In this document: piece by piece, positions 16,431 through 24,097 of the stretch
Layout: every line of letters starts with the position of its first letter
How positions within the stretch are numbered: position 1 is the first letter of the stretch
Source of the DNA: Flammeovirgaceae bacterium
Lineage (GTDB): Bacteria > Bacteroidota > Bacteroidia > Cytophagales > Cyclobacteriaceae
Length of the DNA stretch: 36,871 bases
Assembly (NCBI GenBank): GCA_027487845.1
Contig: JAIYCV010000020.1
Coordinates: 1-36,871 of the forward strand
Reading direction: 5' to 3'
Notes under the pieces: model-generated
The model's input: only the letters and a program-made list of their open reading frames with translations
The model's database searches: none
Told to the model about the DNA's origin: nothing
Program-made: the position numbers and the translations under genes

Positions 16431-17435
16431 ATGAAGAAATTGACTTTCGTTCTTTTCTTTTGTTCGCACTTTTGTTTTAGCCAAGTAACCATTAGGGGTA
16501 AGGTGGTGGAACAGTCGACTCGAAAGCCGATCGCTTTTACAAATATTGGTATACAACATACTGGGGTAGGTACACTGTCAAACGATGATGGGACTTTTGC
16601 CCTCCGGATTCCCGAAAATCTTAAAACCGATAGTGTGATATTCTCTGCGTTAGGTTATTCAATTATTAAAACACCGATTCAGCGTTTACAAGATGTTGAT
16701 CTAATTATAGAGTTGAAAGAGCAAGTAGTTCATTTGGGTGAAGTAGTGGTAAAAAATAAAAAAGACAAGAATAAAAAATTTGAGTTAGGCAATTACCGAG
16801 TAGGCGGAGGCACATTAGAAACCGATACTCTATATGCTGGTGCTTCTGATGCATTACTCATTGAAAATACAAATCCAACTCTAAATGATTTGCAATTTCC
16901 AGTTTATCTCGAAAAAGCTAACATTAGAATTTATAGAAATAATCTTCCTTCATTTAAAATTCGCATCCGCCTTTACGCGGTGGATAGTTTGAGCAAAGAA
17001 CCAGGCAATGATATGTTCACTCAAAGTATGGTGCTAGAATCTTCTATCAGAAATGGATGGCTAACTTTCGATTTCACCGCTTATAAATTCGTTATCGACA
17101 AACCTTTTTTTATTTCCTTCGAGCGCATTCTCACAAAAACAGATCGTGATCTGATCGCAAAAGGCTACCAAGACTTTGTACGCAAGCATCCCAACAAACT
17201 AGAAACAGATACAGTTGTTTTTGAAGGCAAGAAAGTAGTGAGTCAAAAATTGAAAGGCAGCGGCATTGATTTACCCGGCACTTTCATAGCGATTTCAACC
17301 AACAGAACAGCGAATGAAAAATTCAGCTGCTATACGCGCAAAACCAGCTTTGCAAAATGGGAAAAAGTTAGGGGCATTATAGCAGCCACCGTAACGCTCA
17401 GCAACCAACCTGCGCCTTCCGCCCCAGATAAATAA
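16431..17435 (+). CDS. Exported protein with carboxypeptidase-regulatory-like domain
   Basis: The 334-residue protein has a signal peptide ending in CFSQ, then VTIRGKVVEQSTRKPIAFTNIGI and a GTLSNDDGTFALRIP stretch (about 20-75). This is the carboxypeptidase-D regulatory-like beta-sandwich common at the N-terminus of Bacteroidota surface proteins and TonB-dependent receptors. There is no receptor barrel; the remainder (about 110-330) is an uncharacterised beta-rich region (YLEKANIRIYRN, PFFISFERI). It is probably periplasmic or surface-associated. Its last 38 bases overlap the convergent methyltransferase gene. Confidence 0.7.
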   Translation: MKKLTFVLFFCSHFCFSQVTIRGKVVEQSTRKPIAFTNIGIQHTGVGTLSNDDGTFALRIPENLKTDSVIFSALGYSIIKTPIQRLQDVDLIIELKEQVVHLGEVVVKNKKDKNKKFELGNYRVGGGTLETDTLYAGASDALLIENTNPTLNDLQFPVYLEKANIRIYRNNLPSFKIRIRLYAVDSLSKEPGNDMFTQSMVLESSIRNGWLTFDFTAYKFVIDKPFFISFERILTKTDRDLIAKGYQDFVRKHPNKLETDTVVFEGKKVVSQKLKGSGIDLPGTFIAISTNRTANEKFSCYTRKTSFAKWEKVRGIIAATVTLSNQPAPSAPDK

Positions 17436-18168
17436 TCTCCCCTTGTTGTAGACCAAATTTTTCAGCTTGTGCTTTCGCGAAATCACTTGCTTCGGGAATC
17501 AAGCCACTCTGTGCAATTCGTTTCGGATAGTCCTTGCCAAACAATCGCACATGGTCATCTTGCCCGAAAATTCTTTCTCGTTCGCGCGGATTTGTAATAC
17601 TGGCGTCCTCAAAGGTAACATCAGGAACGGGCGAAAAAAAAGGCACTTGCATAATAGCCCACCCACCTGGTTTTAAGACTCGTTTTATTTCACTCATAGC
17701 TTGAATATCATCTTTTACATGCTCCAGCACATGGTTGCAAAGCACGGCATCAAAGTGGTTTTCCACGAAAGGGATTTGATGAATATCCATCTTTACTTTG
17801 GCCAGTGGCGATTCGATATCTGCTGTGACATAGCCGGCACCATGCTGCCTTTCAAAGCGTTCCATAAAGCAAGGCTCAGGGGCTATGTGAAGTACATTGA
17901 GTTGGGCGGAGAAAAAGTCTGTTTTTTCTTTTAGATACAGCCAAATAAGCCGATGCCTTTCCAAGCTTAAACAGTTAGGGCAAAGTGCATTGGGGCGTGG
18001 ATTAATCCTCCCGTAAGGTAAAAACTGCCGGTATTTATGTTGGCAAATAGGGCACTCAACTTGACTGCCAGCATAGAAAATACCGAGTGCTTTTAGCCCC
18101 ACACCGCTAAAAAGCTGAAGGTATTTGCGGGGAATAAATCGAATTAGGAGGGAAATGACTTTCTTCAT
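17398..18168 (-). CDS. SAM-dependent methyltransferase with N-terminal zinc ribbon
   Basis: The 256-residue product, started at the ATG at 18168 (an in-frame TTG three codons earlier is less likely), has a hydrophobic N-terminus and two CPxC pairs (C39/C42 and C63/C66) forming a zinc ribbon. A class I methyltransferase domain follows, with VTADIES, FDAVLCNHVLEHVKDD and EIKRVLKPGGWAIMQVP. The layout resembles small methyltransferases of polysaccharide or glycolipid loci, but the substrate is unknown. No partner genes are adjacent; the preceding gene on this strand is far upstream. Confidence 0.83.
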   Translation of the reverse strand: MKKVISLLIRFIPRKYLQLFSGVGLKALGIFYAGSQVECPICQHKYRQFLPYGRINPRPNALCPNCLSLERHRLIWLYLKEKTDFFSAQLNVLHIAPEPCFMERFERQHGAGYVTADIESPLAKVKMDIHQIPFVENHFDAVLCNHVLEHVKDDIQAMSEIKRVLKPGGWAIMQVPFFSPVPDVTFEDASITNPRERERIFGQDDHVRLFGKDYPKRIAQSGLIPEASDFAKAQAEKFGLQQGEIIYLGRKAQVGC

Positions 18169-18342
18169 GGGTTGCAAAGGTAGAAGTTACGCGCTACTTG
18201 TTACATGTAAGTGATCACCAATTTTACTTGGCTAAAATAGAAACTTCGCCCAGCAACGGAAATTTGTTATCGTCTAAAACTTTCCTTGCGCCTGCTTCAT
18301 CTGTATATTGTCGTTGCATAAAACCTAAAAAACCTGAATCCT
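18169..18342. other. Intergenic region upstream of the sigma factor gene
   Basis: This gap separates the methyltransferase from the sigma factor. No plus-strand start codon precedes the sigma frame here. On the minus strand a 31-codon frame from ATG at 18319 to 18224 reads MQRQYTDEAGARKVLDD and on to SILAK, which looks more protein-like than random sequence but matches no family I recognise. The region should contain the sigma gene promoter; no convincing TAnnTTTG box was found. Confidence 0.3.
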
Positions 18343-18963
18343 CTGCCACAACAACAGTCAACACTTTGGTCTGATGCCCTCATAGCCCGGGCACGCGAAG
18401 GGGATAAAACCGCCCAAGGAAAACTAGTGCAAGTTTGGTATAAGCGCATATACAACTTTGCTTACAAGTTCTTCTTCGACCATGATTTGGCGATGGAGGC
18501 CACTCAGAAGACGTTTATTTCGATGCATCGGAATATCTCGAACCTTCAAGACAGTGGCCGGTTTAAGTCGTGGATTTACACTATTGCAGTCAACTATTGT
18601 AGGGAAGAGGCAAGGAAGAAAAAGGTAAAAAGATCAGTGTCGCTCCACGATTTGAGGCCCGGTGAAGCAGAAGAGAGTTATCGGTGGGAAGAAAGTAAAA
18701 TGCGTCACGAAAACCCTGAGCATCAACTAAGGCAGTCGGAGTTATCTGATCTGTTACAAAAATGCCTGTTGGAGTTAAGCGATGAACAGCGAGAAATTGT
18801 GGTGATGAAGGAGTATGAGGGGCTTAAATTCAGGGAAATTGCGGAGGTTTTAAATCTTTCTGAGAACACAGTAAAGTCTAGGCTTTACTATGGCCTAGAT
18901 AATTTAAAAACGATATTAGCAAAGCGAAATATTACAAAAGAAACAGTCAGTTATGAGCTATAA
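18343..18963 (+). CDS. RNA polymerase sigma factor, ECF-like sigma-70 family
   Basis: The product directs RNA polymerase to a specific promoter set. Region 2 is visible as IYNFAYKFFFDHDLAMEATQKTFISMHRNI, and region 4 as LSDEQREIVVMKEYEGLKFREIAEVLNLSENTVKSRLYYGL. The family's usual N-terminus (SDALIARAREGDKTAQGKLV, coded from 18373) lies before the first GTG at 18427, so that GTG is too far in. Between the stop at 18319 and that segment there is no ATG, GTG or TTG; CTG codons at 18334 and 18343 are the only near-standard starts, and I use 18343 (206 residues) provisionally. The 3' end overlaps the next gene by 11 bases, coupling it to its likely anti-sigma factor. Confidence 0.85.
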   Translation: MPQQQSTLWSDALIARAREGDKTAQGKLVQVWYKRIYNFAYKFFFDHDLAMEATQKTFISMHRNISNLQDSGRFKSWIYTIAVNYCREEARKKKVKRSVSLHDLRPGEAEESYRWEESKMRHENPEHQLRQSELSDLLQKCLLELSDEQREIVVMKEYEGLKFREIAEVLNLSENTVKSRLYYGLDNLKTILAKRNITKETVSYEL

Positions 18964-19801
18964 ACCAGACGAAACCGTCATTGTGTCGTATCTCTATGGA
19001 GAGCTGGATTCAGCAGAAATGGACAAAGTGAATCAGTATTTTCTTAACCACCCGGAAGAGTTAAAGAAATACAATTCATTGCAAGAGACCCAAGCAATTA
19101 TTAGCAAGTTGGAAGACAAGGAAGTAATTGCACCGCCTATCTTCATGGATGACCAAATACGCACAAAACCTTTTTGGGATTCGATCTATTTCAAAACTGT
19201 TATAAGTATTGCCGCATCGGTTTTTCTTCTATTGTTAGCGGGTAAATTTCTAGGAACTGAAATTAATGCCAGTAATGGCGAGTTGAGAATAAGCTTTGGC
19301 AGAAAAGTAGAACCACCCAAAGAAGTAGCGCAATTACCTATTTTAACGCCTGCGGAAGTTCAAGCAATGATTAACCATTCGCTAGAGAAAAACAACGAAG
19401 TGATTTCTACAAACTGGACGGACAGCCAGAAGAAATTAAATGAATCGGTTAAGACAAACCTAGCGATCAACTCAAAGAAAATCGATGATCTTATGAAAAA
19501 TACTTCTCAGGCTTCGCAAGAACAAGTTAAGCTATTTGTTTCCGGGCTTCAGAACGATAATCTCAAGCTGATGAAAGATTATTTGCAGCTCTCTTCAACA
19601 GAACAAAAAAAATACGTAGAGAATTTATTGGTCGATTTCTCGAAGTATTTACAAGAGCAACGAAATCAGGACTTGAAACTTTTTCAAACAAGGGTAAATA
19701 GCATTGAAAAGAATACAGACTTATTTAAGCAGGAAACTGAACAAATTATTACCAGCTTGATTTCAAATTCAAGTGTGATAAAAAAACAAAATAGTTATTA
19801 G
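18953..19801 (+). CDS. Probable membrane anti-sigma factor with periplasmic coiled coil
   Basis: The 282-residue protein starts inside the sigma gene. Its first 60 residues (YLYGELDSAEMDKVNQYFLNH then PEELKKYNSLQ) resemble the cytoplasmic anti-sigma head that follows many ECF genes, but without the His/Cys zinc motif. One membrane helix follows (about 80-100, TVISIAASVFLLLLAGKFLG). The rest (about 120-280) is charged, Gln/Asn/Lys-rich and helical, probably a periplasmic coiled coil. Role is inferred from position and topology. It would hold the sigma factor at the inner membrane until an envelope signal arrives. Confidence 0.7.
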   Translation: MSYKPDETVIVSYLYGELDSAEMDKVNQYFLNHPEELKKYNSLQETQAIISKLEDKEVIAPPIFMDDQIRTKPFWDSIYFKTVISIAASVFLLLLAGKFLGTEINASNGELRISFGRKVEPPKEVAQLPILTPAEVQAMINHSLEKNNEVISTNWTDSQKKLNESVKTNLAINSKKIDDLMKNTSQASQEQVKLFVSGLQNDNLKLMKDYLQLSSTEQKKYVENLLVDFSKYLQEQRNQDLKLFQTRVNSIEKNTDLFKQETEQIITSLISNSSVIKKQNSY

Positions 19802-19840
19802 AAACGAGACATAAGACATTAGATTTTAAAATATACCATT

Positions 19841-21055
19841 ATGATAAGAGGAACGAGAATTTTTACATTGGCTGCTGGAATAGTAGTAGCGTTTATTGTT
19901 ACTGCCACAGCTCAGACCAAAATAGACGAGCAGCGCATGCAGCGCGATATTGAAGTAGCTGAAAACATTTTAACAACACTTATAAAGCAAGAGTTTTCCA
20001 GAAGGAATTTCTTTCCGGTCGAAATTACAGGCGAGTACAGAGAGGGTCATGGCGTAACGTTTAGGTTGCCCGAACATATTAGCGGCAACATGCATATGTT
20101 TATGAATGATGATTTCGAAAGCCCTAACATCATTATGAACACAGGCCCCGGGAATTCGTTTTCTTATTCTATCTCAGGTGATGCCATTGTTAATCCAGAA
20201 CAAGAAGAGGCCATCGCAGCCGGAAGTAGAACTCAGTCACGAACGTCACAAAAAACTCGGTCGCCAAAAAGCAAGAAATCCGTCTCCGATTCACTTGAGC
20301 AAACTGCAGATCAAAAATTTATTCAGGCAGCTAAAAATTTCCTAACCGATTACGGAGATTTAATCAGCCAACTTCAACCCAACGAAAAAATTATCATTAC
20401 CAATCGCGGTGATAATCAAAATCCATGGTTTACTTTCCAAGGTCTAAACAAACAGTCACTCATTTCAGTGGAAGCGCTAAAGTCAGACTTAACGCAAGCT
20501 AAGCTGGGAAAAATAACCCGCGATCAACTCCTTGGAAAAATCAAACTTGTAAACAGCGAGGTTTCCGACAAGTTAGAACCTGACTTGGAACTACTTTCAA
20601 GTATTTTCAGCCGCCTATACCAGCCCGACTTATCAAAAACATATTTCACGCAGGGCAATATTTATTACGAACGTTTGAAAGATTATGGCGTGGTATTTTA
20701 TATGGAAACTTTTTCTAGCATGCAAGGCGAATTCTACAACCACTATACGTTGCCCGCATTAGGAATGGATGACGTTGATCAGGTTACCCGCGACAAAAAA
20801 ACAAAAGAACTTTACCCTGCTTTTGAAAAGGAGTTAAAAGATAACTTATTAGAATATGGAAGGACGTTGAAAAGTTTAAAAGATCAAGAAAGTCTAGTTT
20901 TTAACGTAAAATTAACTAGGTGTAAAGAATGTGGAATACCGTCATCGTTGGAATTAGCAGTGAAAATGAATGACCTAAAAGAGTATGGCACAGGAAAGCT
21001 TAGTAAAGAGACCGCACTTTCAAAAATAGTGGTTAAAAAAGGGGCTAACCAATAA
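19841..21055 (+). CDS. Exported protein of unknown function in the sigma/anti-sigma locus
   Basis: The 404-residue protein has a signal peptide (MIRGTRIFTLAAGIVVAFIVTATAQ). Residues 30-130 are beta-rich with PVEITGEYREGHGVTFRLPEH. A Ser/Lys/Arg-rich low-complexity stretch follows (about 130-155), then a mostly helical region (DQKFIQAAKNFLTDYGDLI). One CKECG pair sits near residue 365, perhaps a metal or redox pair. I do not recognise a family. Its place after the anti-sigma gene (39 bases) suggests an envelope sensor, co-regulator or target of the same signal. Confidence 0.7.
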   Translation: MIRGTRIFTLAAGIVVAFIVTATAQTKIDEQRMQRDIEVAENILTTLIKQEFSRRNFFPVEITGEYREGHGVTFRLPEHISGNMHMFMNDDFESPNIIMNTGPGNSFSYSISGDAIVNPEQEEAIAAGSRTQSRTSQKTRSPKSKKSVSDSLEQTADQKFIQAAKNFLTDYGDLISQLQPNEKIIITNRGDNQNPWFTFQGLNKQSLISVEALKSDLTQAKLGKITRDQLLGKIKLVNSEVSDKLEPDLELLSSIFSRLYQPDLSKTYFTQGNIYYERLKDYGVVFYMETFSSMQGEFYNHYTLPALGMDDVDQVTRDKKTKELYPAFEKELKDNLLEYGRTLKSLKDQESLVFNVKLTRCKECGIPSSLELAVKMNDLKEYGTGKLSKETALSKIVVKKGANQ

Positions 21056-21165
21056 TTTTAAGATAACCGTTTCGTTTAAAATGCTGGCAACTTTGTTAGA
21101 TGCCTACATTTTTTGTAACTTAATTTTTACTTTCCAGTATTAGTAAGATAACGCAACAACAATAG

Positions 21166-21243
21166 ATGAAAACACGATTAAGATATTCTACATCCCAACG
21201 GAATGATTATCTGCTTGGCGATTCCCAAGCTTTCGTGATATGA
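21166..21243 (+). repeat. Short peptide-coding repeat, copy 2 (diverged)
   Basis: A 25-codon frame reads MKTRLRYSTSQRND... to a TGA at 21241. Base and peptide pattern (ATGAAA-N6-TTAAGAT-TCTACA-CCCAAC) match the copy at 21263, 20 bases further on. It occupies part of the 303-base gap 21056-21358, which otherwise shows no gene. It could be a leader peptide of the efflux operon or decayed repeat DNA. Confidence 0.4.
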
Positions 21244-21262
21244 CCTTAAAAAAAAATTGCAT

Positions 21263-21328
21263 ATGAAATCGCCATTAAGATTCTCTACACCCAACAGCAT
21301 GATAAGAGGTTGCACGTCTCAATACTAA
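21263..21328 (+). repeat. Short peptide-coding repeat, copy 3
   Basis: A 21-codon frame reads MKSPLRFSTPNSMIRG... ending in TAA at 21326. The opening ATGAAATCGCCATT is identical to that at 15466, almost 6 kb away. It lies 30 bases before the efflux adaptor start. ATGATAAGAGG inside it also opens the exported protein gene at 19841, perhaps by chance. Confidence 0.4.
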
Positions 21329-21358
21329 TGTCTCACTACTCATTACCAATTTAAACAC

Positions 21359-22693
21359 ATGAAACGAAACCTTATCATTGGAGCAGGCGTACTCGTATCA
21401 CTCATGGCGCTCTATTTCCTTTTCGGGAATAACGCAGCCTTAGAAGCTTCCGACATTTATGCGGAGGTAAAAAAGGGAAAGTTTAAAGTTGAAATAGAAA
21501 CAACGGGAGAGCTAGAAGCCAAGAATTCGGTTAAGATTTTAGGACCCTCCTCTTTAATGAATTTTGATATCTACCAAGTTACTATTCAAAGTATCGTGAA
21601 CGAGGGAACGGTGGTAAAAAAAGGAGATTGGATTGCAACGTTAGACAGATCCGAATTCCAAAAGAAATTCTCTGCCAAGCAAATAGAGTTAGAGAAAGCC
21701 AAATCGAAGTTCAACCAAACGCAATTAGACACCACCTTGCAAATGAGGTTATCACGTGATGAGCTAATCAACCTAAAATACGGAGTTGAGGAAAAAGCCA
21801 TCATCTTAGAACAGTCAAAATTTGAGCCTCCCGCATCTATAAAGCAAGCCGACATCAATCTTGAAAAAGCGAAAAGAGGCTATGACCAAGCACTCGATAA
21901 TTATAAAATTAAAAAAAATCAACACATAGAAAAAATGCGTGAAGTTTCTGCGGAACTACGAAAAGTTCAAAACGAAATGGATGGAATGACTACCGTGTTG
22001 AAATCATTTGATGTGTTGGCGCCAGAAGACGGAATGGTGATCTATGAAAAGGGATGGGATGGAAAACCTATTAAAGCGGGATCTCAAATACAAATGTGGG
22101 AGCCGAATGTTGCTTCGTTGCCTGACCTTACAAAAATGAAATCAAAAACCTACGTGAACGAGGTAGACGTTCGCAAAGTAAAAGCCGGGCAAGAAGTGAA
22201 CGTGGGCCTTGACGCGTATCCCGACAAAAAACTTGCTGGCGTTGTAACAAGTGTTGCCAATGTAGGCGAACAAAGGCCTAACTCAGATTCAAAAGTATTT
22301 GAAGTATCCGTTGAAATCAAGGGTACCGATGCCACCTTGAGGCCCTCCATGACAACCAGCAACCGCATTTTAACACATGCCGTAGATAGTGTTTTGTATA
22401 TCCCGCTTGAAAGCCTTCATAGCTTACACGATTCGATCACATTTGTATTTCTCAAAGATGGACTAGACATCGTGAAGCAAGAAGTCATCGTTGCCGAATC
22501 GAACACCAATGATGTTATTGTTACCAAGGGCGTAAAGGAAAATGACAGGCTATACTTATCAATACCTGCCAGCGCACAATCGCAAGACGTCAAACTCCTT
22601 CCAGAGTTAAATGGAAAGAGAAATAAGAAGGAAATAAAGAAAGAAGAGAATCCGCCATCTACAGCCGAAGCAAAAAGTCCTACCAAGAGCTAA
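21359..22693 (+). CDS. HlyD/MacA-type efflux periplasmic adaptor
   Basis: The 444-residue protein has an N-terminal membrane anchor (NLIIGAGVLVSLMALYFLFG), a lipoyl-like half (VEIETTGELEAKNSVKI), a long helical hairpin (about 90-210), the returning half (FDVLAPEDGMVIYEKG) and beta-barrel segments (KAGQEVNVGLDAYPDKKLAGVV). This is a membrane-fusion adaptor linking an inner-membrane transporter to a TolC channel. The C-terminal tail is Lys/Glu/Pro-rich. It is the first gene of an adaptor-permease-TolC run; the next start is 30 bases on. Confidence 0.9.
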   Translation: MKRNLIIGAGVLVSLMALYFLFGNNAALEASDIYAEVKKGKFKVEIETTGELEAKNSVKILGPSSLMNFDIYQVTIQSIVNEGTVVKKGDWIATLDRSEFQKKFSAKQIELEKAKSKFNQTQLDTTLQMRLSRDELINLKYGVEEKAIILEQSKFEPPASIKQADINLEKAKRGYDQALDNYKIKKNQHIEKMREVSAELRKVQNEMDGMTTVLKSFDVLAPEDGMVIYEKGWDGKPIKAGSQIQMWEPNVASLPDLTKMKSKTYVNEVDVRKVKAGQEVNVGLDAYPDKKLAGVVTSVANVGEQRPNSDSKVFEVSVEIKGTDATLRPSMTTSNRILTHAVDSVLYIPLESLHSLHDSITFVFLKDGLDIVKQEVIVAESNTNDVIVTKGVKENDRLYLSIPASAQSQDVKLLPELNGKRNKKEIKKEENPPSTAEAKSPTKS

Positions 22694-22723
22694 TCCTAAT
22701 TGCATCATTAACAATTATTGCAA

Positions 22724-24097
22724 ATGAAGTTAAATGCTCTTTTCTCCCAACGTTCCATTGCCAATTTATACATTGCCATCAACGCTGTATTGGTGAATAA
22801 AATCCGTTCACTCCTCACAGCACTTGGAATTATTTTTGGCGTAGCCGCTGTGATTGCTATGTTGGCCATTGGCAATGGTGCACAGCAAGAAATAATCAAT
22901 CAAATAAAACTAGTAGGCGTCAATAACATCGTAATCAAGCCAATTGTTGAGCAGAAAGAAGAAAAACTGCAAGAGCAGCCGGGAGGACAAAAAGATAAGA
23001 AAAAGTTTTCACCCGGGCTCACGATACGCGATGTAAATAGCATAGCCACTATTATTCCGGGTATCAACACCATAAGTCCGGAAGTTATACTTGACACCTA
23101 TGTTTTGCGCAATGGACTAAGGCGATCGGCCAAGTTAATCGGTATTGAAAGTGCCTATTTTGATATTTACAACTTTACTTTACAGGAAGGCCAATTCTTT
23201 AATGAAGATCAAAAGAAAAAAGGTTCACCTGTGTGCGTTATTGGTTATGGCATAAAGACAAAGTTTTTTGCGACAGAAAACCCCATCGGCAAGAATATTA
23301 AAATAGGATCTAATTGGCTTACCATTATCGGAGTTCTTACCGAGCGAAAGCTGACATCTGCCAGTATCAGTAAGTTAGGTATCCGAGATTTTAACATGGA
23401 CGTCTACTCTCCTCTTGAGACAATACTAATCCGTTACAAAGATAGAGATAAGATCACTACTGAATCCATACGCTTGGCAGCCTTAAAAAGCAGAGGAAGA
23501 GTATTCAGCAATGAAACAGATGCTGCCAAAGAAGAAAAGAAAAATTACCATCAGCTTGATAGACTCGTTATACAAGTGAAAGAAACTGCAAAGCTGCAAT
23601 CTGTAGCCGAAATAATTTCTCGCTTACTACAGCGCAAACATTATGAAGTGATTGATTACGAAATAGAAATTCCTGAACTATTATTAAAACAGCAGCAACG
23701 GACAAATGATATTTTTAACTACGTGCTAGGTGCCATTGCCGGTATTTCATTATTAGTTGGGGGAATTGGTATTATGAACATTATGTTGGCATCTGTGCTA
23801 GAGCGCACCAAAGAAATTGGATTAAGGCTTTCTATCGGTGCCAAGAAAAGTGATGTAGTACAACAATTTTTATTTGAAGCCATCATGATTAGCGTAAGTG
23901 GAGGCATCATAGGTGTTATACTTGGTGTGTCAATTGCCTTTGGCGTGGCTACCATTGCGCATATCCCCACACTCATTACTCTCAGTTCCATAGCGCTGTC
24001 CTTCGGTGTGGCGGCCTCCGTTGGATTAATTTTTGGCATTGCGCCAGCACGAAGAGCAGCTCAACAAGACCCTATCACTTCCCTGCGTTATGAATAA
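22724..24097 (+). CDS. MacB/FtsX-like ABC transporter permease
   Basis: The 457-residue protein is started at the ATG at 22724; an in-frame TTG lies two codons earlier. It has a first membrane helix (NKIRSLLTALGIIFGVAAVIAML), a large MacB periplasmic core domain (about 45-310), and three C-terminal helices with the FtsX pattern (GGIGIMNIMLASVLERTKEIGLRLSIGAKKSDVVQ, split here for reading as GGIGIMNIM, then VLERTKEIGLRLSIGA). There is no nucleotide-binding domain, so the ATPase must come from another gene. It probably works with the adjacent adaptor and TolC protein in export or mechanotransmission. The next gene overlaps its stop. Confidence 0.9.
   Translation: MKLNALFSQRSIANLYIAINAVLVNKIRSLLTALGIIFGVAAVIAMLAIGNGAQQEIINQIKLVGVNNIVIKPIVEQKEEKLQEQPGGQKDKKKFSPGLTIRDVNSIATIIPGINTISPEVILDTYVLRNGLRRSAKLIGIESAYFDIYNFTLQEGQFFNEDQKKKGSPVCVIGYGIKTKFFATENPIGKNIKIGSNWLTIIGVLTERKLTSASISKLGIRDFNMDVYSPLETILIRYKDRDKITTESIRLAALKSRGRVFSNETDAAKEEKKNYHQLDRLVIQVKETAKLQSVAEIISRLLQRKHYEVIDYEIEIPELLLKQQQRTNDIFNYVLGAIAGISLLVGGIGIMNIMLASVLERTKEIGLRLSIGAKKSDVVQQFLFEAIMISVSGGIIGVILGVSIAFGVATIAHIPTLITLSSIALSFGVAASVGLIFGIAPARRAAQQDPITSLRYE

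Noticed and set aside
24033..24089. Longer TolC start at 24033
   Set aside because: It would add 19 residues before a complete signal peptide and overlap the permease by 65 bases; the ATG at 24090 is preferred.
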